Shown in pieces: positions 19,129 through 28,056 of a stretch of DNA of 64,000 nt. This stretch comes from Candidatus Poseidoniaceae archaeon. GTDB taxonomy: Archaea > Thermoplasmatota > Poseidoniia > Poseidoniales > Poseidoniaceae. The translations under genes were made by a program, and so were the position numbers. The notes below the pieces were generated by a model. The model was not told where the DNA came from. It ran no database searches and saw only the letters and a list, made by a program, of their open reading frames with translations. Location: positions 80,980-144,979 of the forward strand of contig JADHSC010000002.1 in assembly GCA_016777125.1 (NCBI GenBank), written 5' to 3'. Numbering within the stretch: the stretch's first letter is position 1; the number at the start of each line of letters is the position of its first letter.

Positions 19129-19778
19129 ACATTTGTTATTGTAAATACGCCGCGTATTGAATCAAACGATGCAGTCCCCTCCACGTGTAAGGTTCGTGGC
19201 AAGTGTGGGCCTCCAACTACAAACGTCTCGTATTCCCCTCCTTCCCCATCGACATTAAACCGATATTTTTCAGAAAGTGATCGAAGTTCTTTGACATTTT
19301 CTAAATCCAATATTCTTCCGAGCCATTGACCATCTAAACCGTCACAAGAAACAGAATTTATCATAATCTTAAATCCATTTTCAATCATCCCATGAAGATG
19401 AGAGTAAGGGTCTTGATGCCACAGTGGGGAGAACGAATGAATTCCAAGTCGATGAGCCATATTTTCAAGTTTCACCTTTTGGAAATCACTGCGCAAGGCT
19501 CCACTGACGATTGCATCAAGGTTCAATTCCTCCAATACAGTCTCCAAACTTGAAATCTCATTATCAACAGAACCTTCAGCATTGACTGAATACCACTCAA
19601 CCTGGGCGGCGAGGGCTTGATGTTCAACCCATTGCGTGGATGGAACTTGGAACATGTGCGAATCACCGTCTTGGATCTGGACAGTAACTAACGCAACGAC
19701 ATCCCAGCCTCTGCATTGCGCCCACCACCATGCTGCCGAAGAATCCTTACCACCAGAGGAGAGCACGGCGATGCGCAT
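19122..19778 (-). CDS. dph6: Diphthine--ammonia ligase (diphthamide synthesis, DPH6)
   Basis: Last step of diphthamide formation: ATP-dependent amidation of diphthine on EF-2. The adenine alpha-hydrolase PP-loop SGGKDS is at residues 8-13, and the C-terminal part has the EGGEYETFV motif typical of the family. At 218 residues it is the archaeal ATP-binding domain without the eukaryotic C-terminal extensions. Its target EF-2, with the modifiable histidine, is encoded about 11 kb downstream. The gene is divergent from psmA with 141 bp between starts. Confidence 0.9.
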   Translation of the reverse strand: MRIAVLSSGGKDSSAAWWWAQCRGWDVVALVTVQIQDGDSHMFQVPSTQWVEHQALAAQVEWYSVNAEGSVDNEISSLETVLEELNLDAIVSGALRSDFQKVKLENMAHRLGIHSFSPLWHQDPYSHLHGMIENGFKIMINSVSCDGLDGQWLGRILDLENVKELRSLSEKYRFNVDGEGGEYETFVVGGPHLPRTLHVEGTASFDSIRGVFTITNVH

Positions 19779-19919
19779 GGATGAGCGTACAAGTTCAACT
19801 TCATGAGATTAAGGGATTCAAAGCCAAGTGTTCAAATGGGTCCTGTTCTTGGTTTGATTCAAGGGTCGCCTACCCGCACCCTCATAAAGCGTCGACGACG
19901 AGAAGGAAATGGTGAGATA

Positions 19920-20642
19920 ATGCAACCAAGTGGAAGAGGATACGATCACGGAATTACGACATTCAGCCCAGACGGAAGATTATTCCAAGTTGAATACGCA
20001 CGTGAGTCTGTAAAAAGAGGAACAACAACCGCTGGTCTGAAGTTCAAGGAAGGAGTCGTTCTTGTCTGCGACAAGAGAATCTCATCTCGCCTTATCATTC
20101 CAGAATCCATCGAAAAGATGTTTAAAATCGATGAACACATTGGTGTCGCAACATCCGGGCTCGTAGCTGATGCTCGACAACTCGTTGCTCGTGCACGTGT
20201 TGAATCTCAAATCAACAGAATCACGTACGCAGATACTGTCCCAGTTGACGTATTGGTCAAGAAATTATGTGACTTCAAGCAATCATTCACACAATACGGA
20301 GGGTCACGACCTTTCGGAACTGCCCTACTTCTTGGTGGCGTTGATGATGAAGGAATTCATCTCTACGAAACCGATCCATCTGGTGCTTACCAATCATACC
20401 ATGCAGGTGCAATTGGTAGCAACAGGAACACAGTTATCGAATATTTCGAAAAGAACTGGAAGGCTGGCATGACACTCAATGCTGCTATGAAGATGGGATT
20501 AGAAGCACTTCGTTCAGCAAACGATACTGAACTCAACCGTGAAGCGGTTGAAGTTGTTGTCATTGATGGAGATGGATACAGAATCCTCGACCGTGGCGAA
20601 GTTACAAAGCAACTAGACAGACTCAAGCCTCTAGAAGACTGA
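19920..20642 (+). CDS. psmA: Proteasome subunit alpha
   Basis: Forms the outer rings of the 20S core particle and gates substrate entry. N-terminal RGYDHGITTFSPDGRLFQVEYA is the alpha-type signature (the YDxxIxxFSPxG and Q-V-E-Y-A elements), with the gate residues at the very start. The frame stays open upstream to ATG 19803 but those 39 residues have no counterpart in alpha subunits, so I start at ATG 19920, giving 241 residues. It heads the SBDS-exosome operon, as in many archaea; the SBDS gene begins 50 bp later. The beta subunit is not in the window. Confidence 0.96.
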   Translation: MQPSGRGYDHGITTFSPDGRLFQVEYARESVKRGTTTAGLKFKEGVVLVCDKRISSRLIIPESIEKMFKIDEHIGVATSGLVADARQLVARARVESQINRITYADTVPVDVLVKKLCDFKQSFTQYGGSRPFGTALLLGGVDDEGIHLYETDPSGAYQSYHAGAIGSNRNTVIEYFEKNWKAGMTLNAAMKMGLEALRSANDTELNREAVEVVVIDGDGYRILDRGEVTKQLDRLKPLED

Positions 20643-20692
20643 AAACAGGTAGGTTCATTGGGACCTTGCTCCATCGTCCAATTGGTGGAACC

Positions 20693-21379
20693 ATGGTAAG
20701 CCTCGATAATTCCGTTCTTGCTCGCATAGAAAAGGGTGGAAAGCGCTACGAAGCTCTTGTCGATCCAGACCAGATTGAAGAGTGGAAAATAGACCCATCC
20801 AAATTCGACCTTGACGATATTATGGCTATGGATGAAATATTCCATGATGCTCGAAGTGGTGAAAGGCCAACTGAAGAAATACTCATGAAAACATTCGATA
20901 CACTCGATGTTGGAAAAATCCTCATGATTATTCTCAAAAAGGGAAGTATTCAGCTTACAACTTCCCAACGAAAAGCACGTGTTGCAACAATGCGTCAACA
21001 GATTATTCATCACATCCAAACACAAGCGATCGACCCGCGTTCAAAATCCCCCCATCCGAGAACTCGCATCGAACTGGCTTTGGAAGAATCAAAATACACT
21101 GTTGACCCTTTCAAGCGTTTAGAAGATCAAGTGAAAGATGCTATTGCTAAACTAAAACCACTGATTCCACTTAGTTTTGAATCCTTACGTTTGGCATTCC
21201 GTATCCCAGGCTCCTCTTATGGAAGCGTGAGTAACCTTTTGAGGTCCTATCAACAAAAAGAAGGATGGCTTGAAAATGGAGATTGGGCATGTGTCGTCGA
21301 GATACCTGCTGGAATGAAAGGAGACCTCATTGGTCAAGTTTTGAAGCGGGCATCAGAAGCAGAAGTCAAAGAATTGTAA
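20693..21379 (+). CDS. sdo1: Ribosome maturation protein SBDS homologue
   Basis: Archaeal Shwachman-Bodian-Diamond protein, involved in 60S-type subunit maturation and associated with the exosome gene cluster. Three-domain layout is consistent in length (228 residues). The FYSH domain contains RYEALVDPD and a KGSIQLTTSQR-type block, and the C-terminal domain has the G-S-x-Y-G loop. I chose ATG 20693 rather than the TTG-type start at 20666 because homologues begin near V-S-L-D. It lies between psmA and rrp4 with 50 and 61 bp gaps. Confidence 0.94.
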   Translation: MVSLDNSVLARIEKGGKRYEALVDPDQIEEWKIDPSKFDLDDIMAMDEIFHDARSGERPTEEILMKTFDTLDVGKILMIILKKGSIQLTTSQRKARVATMRQQIIHHIQTQAIDPRSKSPHPRTRIELALEESKYTVDPFKRLEDQVKDAIAKLKPLIPLSFESLRLAFRIPGSSYGSVSNLLRSYQQKEGWLENGDWACVVEIPAGMKGDLIGQVLKRASEAEVKEL

Positions 21380-21440
21380 CACAGGCTCAGGGGTGTCCTT
21401 TATCATGGGATGTCCAGTGGCCGGGACTGGAGAGAAAAGA

Positions 21441-22127
21441 ATGTCCGAAGGTCAAGTTGGCGCCGAGCAGCGCCTAGTGACCCCGGGAATGGTCATCGGA
21501 CCATCCACCGGGAAGCACGCAGGTTCTGGTGCAATAGCACAGAACGAAGAATTCATCGCAACCCGTCTTGGGTGGCTTAACGAACAGAACGATGTCGTAT
21601 CAGTTCGTCCAATTAACAGCGCATACATGCCACGATCAGGAGACTTGATTGTAGGTGTTGTTGCAGAAGTAAGAAACAACCTTTGGTTCTTCGACGTTAA
21701 CGGACCGTTTCAGGCACTTCTGCCTATGTCTCTCGCCCCTTGGAAAGTTGAATTCGGATCAACCCGACAACACCTTGGAATCGGAGACGCAGCACTCGCT
21801 CGTGTCCAGGAAGTTGATGAGGCCCACAACATGGTCCTTACAATGAAGGGCATTGGACTACGCAGACTCAACGAAGGTTGCGTTATTGCTATTCCAGTCA
21901 ATCTCATCGATACACTTCGAGGAGAAAACAATTCAATGGTTAGCAGAATCAGAGACTTATCAGATTGCCGAATTATCGTAGCAGATAACGGTAGAGTTTG
22001 GGTCGATGGAGATGCTGACAACATGTTCACAGTACGTGGACTGATACAAACACTGGTCGATGAAGGCCACATGAACAATTTCGAAGATGCAGTACATGCA
22101 CTAGAACAACAACGAGGTGAAAACTAA
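21441..22127 (+). CDS. rrp4: Exosome complex RNA-binding cap protein Rrp4
   Basis: Cap subunit guiding RNA into the Rrp41-Rrp42 ring. The N-terminal domain has LVTPGMVIGP..., the S1 domain lies around residues 55-130 (SGDLIVGVV, GPFQALLP) and a KH-like domain includes the DNGRVWVDG loop near 175-183. Absence of a C-terminal zinc ribbon separates it from Csl4. ATG 21441 is preferred: GGAG sits just upstream and the extra residues from 21393 are not family-like. Stop TAA overlaps the rrp41 ATG by one base. Confidence 0.94.
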   Translation: MSEGQVGAEQRLVTPGMVIGPSTGKHAGSGAIAQNEEFIATRLGWLNEQNDVVSVRPINSAYMPRSGDLIVGVVAEVRNNLWFFDVNGPFQALLPMSLAPWKVEFGSTRQHLGIGDAALARVQEVDEAHNMVLTMKGIGLRRLNEGCVIAIPVNLIDTLRGENNSMVSRIRDLSDCRIIVADNGRVWVDGDADNMFTVRGLIQTLVDEGHMNNFEDAVHALEQQRGEN

Positions 22128-22855
22128 TGGGAGGATATGGAGACGTCAAGCTATTGCGAGACGATGGAAAAAGACTAGACGGACGCACAGTAGATGAAAT
22201 GCGTCCAGTATCGATTGAAGCAGGTGTATTACCTGCGGCTGATGGTTCAGCCATGGTAACCCATGGACTGAATGTTGCAGTCGCTGCAGTATATGGGCCA
22301 ATGGAAGCACATCCTCGTAAGATTCAACGACAAGATCGTGCAGTTATTGACGTACGATACAACATGGCTCCGTTCTCAACTGGAGATCGTATCAGGCCTG
22401 GATTCAATCGACGTTCTCGTGAAATTTCCAAGGTAACAGCAGAAGCGCTTGAATCTGTTGTTCTTGTTGAGCGTTACCCACGTTCAAAGATTCGAGTTGA
22501 AATTGAAATTCTTGCTGCTGAAGCAGGAACTCGATGTGTTGGCATCACCGCAGCAGCAGTTGCATTAGCCGATGCAGGTATTCCAATGCGTGACATGATT
22601 GTCGGTGTTGCTTCAGGAAAAATCGAAGACACCGTTGTCCTCGATTTGGACAAAGCAGAAGACAACTATGGACAAGCGGATCTACCAGTTGGAATTCTTC
22701 CGAACACTGGAGAAATTGCCTTCTTGCAAATGGATGGAGACCTCTCTATTGAAGAGTTTAATCTTGCAATGGAATACAATTTCAAAGCGGCTTCTGAGAT
22801 TCATGAACTCATGGTTGATGCGCTTAAGCGTCGTTATGAACGAGGTGATAACTGA
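22127..22855 (+). CDS. rrp41: Exosome catalytic subunit Rrp41
   Basis: RNase PH-fold subunit that carries the phosphorolytic active site of the archaeal exosome. 242 residues. KRLDGRTVDEMRP near the N-terminus and PRSKIRVEIEIL, G-T-R-C and the D-l-D-k-a-E-D block with its acidic residues match catalytic Rrp41. GAGGTGA at 22114-22120 sets the ATG at 22127, which shares a base with the rrp4 stop. Acts with Rrp42 as a hexameric ring. Confidence 0.95.
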   Translation: MGGYGDVKLLRDDGKRLDGRTVDEMRPVSIEAGVLPAADGSAMVTHGLNVAVAAVYGPMEAHPRKIQRQDRAVIDVRYNMAPFSTGDRIRPGFNRRSREISKVTAEALESVVLVERYPRSKIRVEIEILAAEAGTRCVGITAAAVALADAGIPMRDMIVGVASGKIEDTVVLDLDKAEDNYGQADLPVGILPNTGEIAFLQMDGDLSIEEFNLAMEYNFKAASEIHELMVDALKRRYERGDN

Positions 22856-23640
22856 TGGTTGAACTTGTACCTACACTCTTGCGCCAAGAACTTGAACGAC
22901 TCGCAGCAGAGAATCAGCGAATTGACGGACGTGGACAATGGGATAGCAGAGATGTATCCCTTGAAGTTGACTGCCTCTACAATGCTGAAGGATCCGCAAA
23001 GGTTGTTTGGGGAGACACCATCATCTATGCTGGTGTAAAATTCGAAATTAGAACCCCTTGGCCAGACCGACCGACACAAGGTTCCTTGATGTGCGGTGCT
23101 GAACTCCGACCTGTTGCTCACAGAAAGTACGAGCCGGGCCCACCATCTCCTGAATCCATTGAATTGGGTCGAGTTGTTGATAGAGGAATCCGTGAATCGG
23201 GTTGTATCGATATGGAGAAACTCTGTATCGTTCCTGGAGAGAAAGTATGGGGTGTCATGATCGATATTCACGTACTCTCTGACGGTGGAAATATCTTCGA
23301 TGCTGCTGGACTTGCTGCGATTGCTGCATTGCGAACTGCAGTTGTTCCTGCTGAACGATTTGATGTTGGTGAAGATCATCGACTCTTGGTCAACGGCTCT
23401 CCAATTATGGCATCGTTCACTCGAGCTGGCGGAAGATTCGTTTACGACCCATCTGAAGAAGAAGAATTAGGCGGAGATGAGCGAATCCACATCACTCTCG
23501 GTGATGAGGGACACCTCCATTCTCTACAGAAGGGACTAAGAGGAGTGTTCACTCCGAGCGAATTTGCAGAGATTCTTGCGGTCGCAGAGCAGAAGTGTAC
23601 TAAACTACGAGAAATGGTTGCAGAAAAGGAGGGGAACTGA
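22855..23640 (+). CDS. rrp42: Exosome non-catalytic ring subunit Rrp42
   Basis: RNase PH-fold partner of Rrp41 that contributes RNA-binding residues but lacks the acidic catalytic pair. 261 residues. R-I-D-G-R-G near residue 25 and the C-MEKLCIVPGEKVW, DIHVLSDGGN and VNGSP blocks are as in archaeal Rrp42. A near-perfect Shine-Dalgarno sequence GAGGTGAT (22842-22849) precedes the ATG, which overlaps the rrp41 TGA. The eL43 gene starts directly after the stop. Confidence 0.95.
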   Translation: MVELVPTLLRQELERLAAENQRIDGRGQWDSRDVSLEVDCLYNAEGSAKVVWGDTIIYAGVKFEIRTPWPDRPTQGSLMCGAELRPVAHRKYEPGPPSPESIELGRVVDRGIRESGCIDMEKLCIVPGEKVWGVMIDIHVLSDGGNIFDAAGLAAIAALRTAVVPAERFDVGEDHRLLVNGSPIMASFTRAGGRFVYDPSEEEELGGDERIHITLGDEGHLHSLQKGLRGVFTPSEFAEILAVAEQKCTKLREMVAEKEGN

Positions 23641-23988
23641 TTGGCTAAGAGAACCCAGAAAGCAAAGGCTACAGCACGATTTGGAGCACGTTACGGTGTT
23701 AGCGTACGACGAAATGCAGGCAGTGCACTCGCTAAGAAAAATGCAAAATACACATGTCCAGTTTGCCATTACCGCAAGGTTACCCGACAGTCCGTAGGAA
23801 TTTGGTCCTGTGGAAAGTGCGGACACACCTTTGCTGGTGGCGCATGGGAACCCTTCACACGTGCTAGCGATGCTAATTCACGTATTCTTCGACGATCTGC
23901 CGAAGGAGCAACGACTGCTGATATGGCATTCATTGCACAACAAGCCGCACTCGACTTCGAGCGTAAGGCATCTGAAGAAGAGGAGTGA
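23641..23988 (+). CDS. rpl37ae: Ribosomal protein eL43 (L37Ae)
   Basis: Zinc-binding protein of the large ribosomal subunit. RFGARYGVSVRR and the C2C2 zinc finger CPVC...CGKC, followed by FAGGAW, are diagnostic. Starts at TTG 23641, supported by GGAGGGG at 23628-23634 and by the family's usual N-terminus. At 115 residues it is longer than the usual 70-95 because of a charged C-terminal extension of about 30 residues. It abuts rrp42 exactly, as in the conserved archaeal exosome operon. Confidence 0.93.
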   Translation: MAKRTQKAKATARFGARYGVSVRRNAGSALAKKNAKYTCPVCHYRKVTRQSVGIWSCGKCGHTFAGGAWEPFTRASDANSRILRRSAEGATTADMAFIAQQAALDFERKASEEEE

Positions 23989-23994
23989 TAACGA

Positions 23995-24261
23995 ATGGCG
24001 GAGACGCCCTTTTCACTCGTTTGCACAATTCAGCGTTCAAATGTGCGTCAGCGCAAAGCAATGCAAGAATCTATGGCGAGTGAGTCTGAAACAACTTCAA
24101 TTGACGACACTCAATTCAGTTTCGATTTACACGAAGCAAATGCAAAAGATCTCAGAGCAATGTGGAACACGCGTATTCGTGGACTCATTGCAGCCGATGA
24201 AATTCTCAAGGTAATCGAAACCGCAGGTTCATCAACCAATAGCGATTCGAATGAATTATGA
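23995..24261 (+). CDS. pcc1: KEOPS complex subunit Pcc1
   Basis: Small dimerising subunit of KEOPS, which makes N6-threonylcarbamoyladenosine (t6A37) in tRNA with Kae1, Bud32 and Cgi121. 88 residues. The C-terminal half (DLRAMWNTRIRGLIAADE) fits the Pcc1 helix that follows the beta-sheet. The rest is weakly conserved, so the call relies partly on position: after eL43 and before prefoldin beta, where Pcc1 sits in other archaeal exosome operons. Its stop overlaps the next start by 4 bp. Confidence 0.75.
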   Translation: MAETPFSLVCTIQRSNVRQRKAMQESMASESETTSIDDTQFSFDLHEANAKDLRAMWNTRIRGLIAADEILKVIETAGSSTNSDSNEL

Positions 24262-24572
24262 GCACCATGGAACAACTCCAAGTTGTCGTTTCCGAAGTAC
24301 AAAATGCACGCCATCAAGTGGCCACAGTTCGTGCCCAATTACAAGAACTGAAGACCACAATTGATGCTGTTGAAAAGCATCCAGAAGGCCTATCACTTCA
24401 TCGACAACTCGGCGGAGTCTTGGTCGAAGTTGACAATCGCGACGAACTTGTTGAAGAATTGAAAGCCACTCATTCCACACTTTCAGAACATGCAGAGCGT
24501 CTCGCAGAGCATGAAGCAAAACTTGTAACAGCATATGAAGAACTCAAGAACTCACTTGAGGGAGAAGCTTGA
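24258..24572 (+). CDS. pfdB: Prefoldin subunit beta
   Basis: Beta subunit of the hexameric prefoldin chaperone, which hands unfolded proteins to the thermosome. 104 residues with two long coiled-coil helices separated by a short beta-hairpin region (residues about 45-60, LHRQLGGVLVEVD), the usual prefoldin beta layout. It overlaps pcc1 by 4 bp and the DHH gene by 4 bp, so it is within one transcript. The alpha subunit is not in the window. Confidence 0.85.
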   Translation: MSTMEQLQVVVSEVQNARHQVATVRAQLQELKTTIDAVEKHPEGLSLHRQLGGVLVEVDNRDELVEELKATHSTLSEHAERLAEHEAKLVTAYEELKNSLEGEA

Positions 24573-25561
24573 CCTCGCATAAAGAACAACTCGAAGCCAT
24601 GAAAGTATGGCTTGATAATGCTCTAGCCGCAGGTGCAGTTCCAGTCGTAACTGGACAGAATGGTGACATGGATACCGTGGGATCAGCAGTTGCGCTGTCA
24701 TCATACCACTCTGGAATGCTATCATGTGGATTACATCTTGGTAGAGTAGCGAAAAAGATGGTTTCAAAATACGATGCTCCATTTCGAAAAATAACAGAAA
24801 AAGGAACTGCTTGGCCACAACATATGGGCGGTATCGTAATCGTTGATGCAGGTTCTCCTGATCAGGTGGGATTTGACTTACCAGATGTTCCTTTGCTCGT
24901 CATTGACCATCATGCTACCAATGGATGGGATCTCAAAGAAGAGGATTTGATGCTGCAATGGGATGTGCGAGCAACAACAGAAATAATTACTCAATTCCTA
25001 TCGAATCATGCTCCTAATTGCCTCTCAACGAATGTACGTAAAATGTTACTAGCAGGCCTGATTACTGACACTGGTCGATTCAAACATGCTGATCATTCAT
25101 CGTTCAACACTGCATCTCTTCTTCTTGAAGATACCAAAATCGACTATGCTGAATTCTCAGAACATCTCGAAAAAGAACAGACAAACCCGAGCGAACGAGG
25201 TAGTTTGCTTCGAGGTATGGCTCGTTCTAAAATTCATGCAGCAGGAGATTGGTCTCTTGTAACAACGTATGCTGGAACTCTCGAAGGAAGACTTGCCTCG
25301 ATGCTTCTCGGCGTTGGTTCAGACGTAACACTGGTTTCACGATTTAGAGATGGCTCTACACGATTGACTGCACGAGCAACGCGTAATGCCACTCTACGTG
25401 GAGTACATCTTGGTAAAATTATGCAAGCGGTTGCTCAACAACATGGTGGTGAAGGAGGCGGCCATGATGGCGCAGCAGGTTGGACTGGTGAAATCGATCG
25501 TATTCGAGCAGAATCGTCCTTTATTGCGCACCTAACATTACAAAAGGAGTTGAACGAATGA
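24569..25561 (+). CDS. DHH-family phosphoesterase
   Basis: Manganese-dependent phosphoesterase of the DHH superfamily, acting on nucleic-acid ends or cyclic/oligonucleotides. The metal-binding motifs appear in order: NGDMDTVGSA near residue 31, VIVDAG near 92, and LVIDHHATN near 112-120. A DHHA1 domain with GGGHDGAAG follows at the C-terminus. TTG start at 24569, preceded by GAGGGAG. DHH genes often end archaeal exosome operons, but the exact substrate (oligoRNA, pAp or c-di-AMP products) cannot be read here. Confidence 0.88.
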   Translation: MTSHKEQLEAMKVWLDNALAAGAVPVVTGQNGDMDTVGSAVALSSYHSGMLSCGLHLGRVAKKMVSKYDAPFRKITEKGTAWPQHMGGIVIVDAGSPDQVGFDLPDVPLLVIDHHATNGWDLKEEDLMLQWDVRATTEIITQFLSNHAPNCLSTNVRKMLLAGLITDTGRFKHADHSSFNTASLLLEDTKIDYAEFSEHLEKEQTNPSERGSLLRGMARSKIHAAGDWSLVTTYAGTLEGRLASMLLGVGSDVTLVSRFRDGSTRLTARATRNATLRGVHLGKIMQAVAQQHGGEGGGHDGAAGWTGEIDRIRAESSFIAHLTLQKELNE

Positions 25562-26607
25562 GACCAAAAGCTCCTGGATTATTTATTTCGAAATGGCGAG
25601 AAGAAGGTCCTGTTGGAATTGAGATTGCTGAACAATGGCGAGAAGATTCAGGTTGGAATGACTGGATGGCAATCATGGAAGCTGCATTGTATCTTGATGC
25701 TGCGGAATTAATTGAACTTATCTTGCCAGAACTAACGCCTGCACAACGAGCTACATTCGACCTTGTACGCAGAAGAATGCTTGGAGATACTCGCCTTGAA
25801 GAAGCGATTGAACACGCCCTTACCGTTTGTAGAACTCCAGATACAAGGGACTTAGCACTCGAAGGAAGGCTTCGTATGGAGCGTGGATTGCAACGTTTCG
25901 AACGTGGAGACACTGCTGGTGCAGAAGAGGACCTAACCTGGGCAGAAACTCGATTGAAATCAGTCTCAAAAGCCAGCAGAGATCATGACTTATCCCTTTT
26001 GAATAAAGCAGCATATCATATGGCTAATGGTGAAGATTTGATGGCTTTGCAAGTCTATGGTGACATATCACGGAAAGAGAATCATGCTCATGAAACAATC
26101 GCTATTTCCAGAATAGGAGCAACAAGAATTCATGCCAGATATGGCCATATGTTCGATGCAGCAAGAAATGCGTGGAATGGGCACGGTCATGCTATCTTGG
26201 CACAACAACCAACGATGGCCATCGAGGCAGGTTCTCTCTTCCTCGACTTAACGATCGACCATCAGGATGAGGAAGCAGTTCGTTTCCAAGATCAGGTTGA
26301 TGAAGCAAAACCGAGAGATGCGAGTGAAGTTACACCACCTCTATCAGTCCATCCAGATGATATTAATGGCGTCTTTTCATGGTGCATGGAACGTCTCGAT
26401 AAGATACCAAATGGAGAAGATCGTCCAGACTTAAGAGCGATGGTTATGATGGCTAATCGACTTGGACAATTTGAACAAATGGATTGGCTAGTAACGAAAC
26501 CAGAACTGGTTCAAGATTCTATGCTCGTCGCTGTCATTCTTGGTTGCTCACTGGATGAAAACCAGACAAAAGCATGGACAGAACGTCTCCAAGAATTAAT
26601 GCCCTAA
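25558..26607 (+). CDS. TPR-like helical repeat protein, unknown function
   Basis: 349 residues, overlapping the DHH gene by 4 bp and so the last gene of the exosome operon. The sequence is almost wholly alpha-helical with repeats resembling tetratricopeptide units, for example the stretch with RMERGLQRFERGDTAGAEED. No catalytic motif or signal peptide is seen. It may scaffold the products of the operon, which is inference from position. It converges on the Nudix gene with a 12 bp overlap. Confidence 0.65.
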   Translation: MRPKAPGLFISKWREEGPVGIEIAEQWREDSGWNDWMAIMEAALYLDAAELIELILPELTPAQRATFDLVRRRMLGDTRLEEAIEHALTVCRTPDTRDLALEGRLRMERGLQRFERGDTAGAEEDLTWAETRLKSVSKASRDHDLSLLNKAAYHMANGEDLMALQVYGDISRKENHAHETIAISRIGATRIHARYGHMFDAARNAWNGHGHAILAQQPTMAIEAGSLFLDLTIDHQDEEAVRFQDQVDEAKPRDASEVTPPLSVHPDDINGVFSWCMERLDKIPNGEDRPDLRAMVMMANRLGQFEQMDWLVTKPELVQDSMLVAVILGCSLDENQTKAWTERLQELMP

Positions 26608-27009
26608 TTCTATAGAGTCGACCCATTGGCTCAAATCAATAACTTCTTGAGCATCCCAATGAGTGAATGGTGGCACATGTTCAAACCATCGTGCTTCACT
26701 AACCACTTTGTCTGCAACCGTCCAAGTATCTCCATTAAATGGTGAATGTTCTGAATCAACAGAAACCAAGCCAACCCATCCATCAGGATAATATTCAGTA
26801 TTCCATGAAATCAGTGTACCATTCCCACCAACTTCTTCCTGAAGTTCTCTCATCAGGGCATCTTCTGGAGTTTCCCCTTCTTCGACGTGTCCACCTGGGA
26901 ATTCCCAACCTCGATCAGGATGACGAACCATCAAAATATTCCCACCATTGATCACAGAGTTAGGATTCTTAGATTGAACAACGTAAGCCAGTACAAAGGT
27001 TGGAGGCAT
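26596..27009 (-). CDS. Nudix hydrolase
   Basis: Hydrolyses a nucleoside diphosphate linked to another moiety. The Nudix box fits exactly at residues 40-62: G40, E46, R54-E55-L56, E58-E59, G61. The 137-residue length is that of a single-domain Nudix enzyme. Hydrophobic residues after the box do not reveal the substrate. It is last in a minus-strand run that starts at the 76-residue membrane protein at 29569 and includes ubiD, with 8 bp to the TPR-like gene. Confidence 0.88.
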   Translation of the reverse strand: MPPTFVLAYVVQSKNPNSVINGGNILMVRHPDRGWEFPGGHVEEGETPEDALMRELQEEVGGNGTLISWNTEYYPDGWVGLVSVDSEHSPFNGDTWTVADKVVSEARWFEHVPPFTHWDAQEVIDLSQWVDSIELGH

Positions 27010-27017
27010 TACAACAC

Positions 27018-28046
27018 CTACATCAGATTACGACATTTCTCAAGGTAAGAATCAGCCCAATTCTCACCTGAGGCAACTAGTCTCCGGGCTAAGAAGAAGG
27101 CTTCAGAAATATTATTCGATTCAATTAAGACATCTAATTTTGACCTATCTGGATGGATAAATTCTTCAGGCATCTCTGGAACTGGTTCATCTGAATCAAT
27201 GAATTCGACCGTTCTAACACGACGTGTTAATGATTCCATCTGTTCCAGGAACGCTGTTCGATGGTTCAGTTCAGGACCACTCCATGGTTGTGACTCGCCA
27301 CCATCCATTGATGTTGTGAGTCTTGAGAGGAACTCATCACGTGCAAGAAGATGAGGTCGTAATGTTTGCACATGGTCATAACAAGACCATGCCGAATCAG
27401 TTTCCTCTCTTCGTTCGTGCAATCTACCAAGTTGCATCCATAGTTCATGGTTTGAAGGACGATGTGCGAGAAGATGCCGACATAATTCGATGAACAAATC
27501 TTCGAATCCCTGGAGTCGTAATTGTTCAATACGGCGACCATAAATGATGTTTGCACGCTGATCTCTGAAATCTAAATCTCTGCATCGGTCGGCAAAATCT
27601 GCAATCTCAAGAAGGACTTCATCACTTTGAGAATCACCTCCACCGCGAACAACGAGTGCCTCCCACCAAGCGTCTGCTGTGAGAGGATCCCGGGTAAAGG
27701 CAGCTTCAAGCATCTCTACTCCATACTCAAGATAATTCAGATTCTTCAACTTTTCAAATTGATCAACATCTCTTCCCAGAACTGTGAATATATCTTCAAG
27801 AACAATTCCTAAACCATCATTATCGCTGAGTAGTACTTTGATATCAGAAAGGCAACGCCAGTTTCTCTCATCGGTAAAATCATGCAAAATGGCCTGTCTT
27901 GCATTCTGTTCTGCCCATTGGAAATTGGAATCTGAGCGCTCCGGATCACTCTTCGCCAAGCGAACGAACTTCTGGGCTTGAGAACGATATCTATTGCCTA
28001 AATTCCTTCGTGGATGTTGTAAGTTATCTCCACTATGCTCTCGCAT
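27018..28046 (-). CDS. TPR-like helical protein, unknown function
   Basis: 342 residues starting at ATG 28046. The frame is open upstream to 28268 but that part lies wholly inside the ubiD gene and is not credible. The protein is helical with TPR-like repeats, such as LMQLGRLHERREETDSAWS, and an acidic, proline-containing stretch near the C-terminus (DEPVPEMPEEF). It resembles the helical-repeat protein at 25558 in style but I see no direct similarity. It lies 10 bp after ubiD and 8 bp before the Nudix gene. Confidence 0.65.
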   Translation of the reverse strand: MREHSGDNLQHPRRNLGNRYRSQAQKFVRLAKSDPERSDSNFQWAEQNARQAILHDFTDERNWRCLSDIKVLLSDNDGLGIVLEDIFTVLGRDVDQFEKLKNLNYLEYGVEMLEAAFTRDPLTADAWWEALVVRGGGDSQSDEVLLEIADFADRCRDLDFRDQRANIIYGRRIEQLRLQGFEDLFIELCRHLLAHRPSNHELWMQLGRLHERREETDSAWSCYDHVQTLRPHLLARDEFLSRLTTSMDGGESQPWSGPELNHRTAFLEQMESLTRRVRTVEFIDSDEPVPEMPEEFIHPDRSKLDVLIESNNISEAFFLARRLVASGENWADSYLEKCRNLM

Positions 28047-28056
28047 GGCGACCCTC

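Noticed and set aside
19803..19919. 39-codon upstream extension of psmA
   Set aside because: Proteasome alpha subunits begin close to the R-G-Y-D motif, and the extra residues show no similarity; treated as leader.
20387..21025. 212-codon minus-strand frame over psmA/SBDS
   Set aside because: Antisense shadow of two conserved genes, Cys- and Phe-rich composition, no motif.
22834..23379. 181-codon minus-strand frame over rrp42
   Set aside because: Antisense shadow of a conserved gene, low-complexity Ser/Asn composition.
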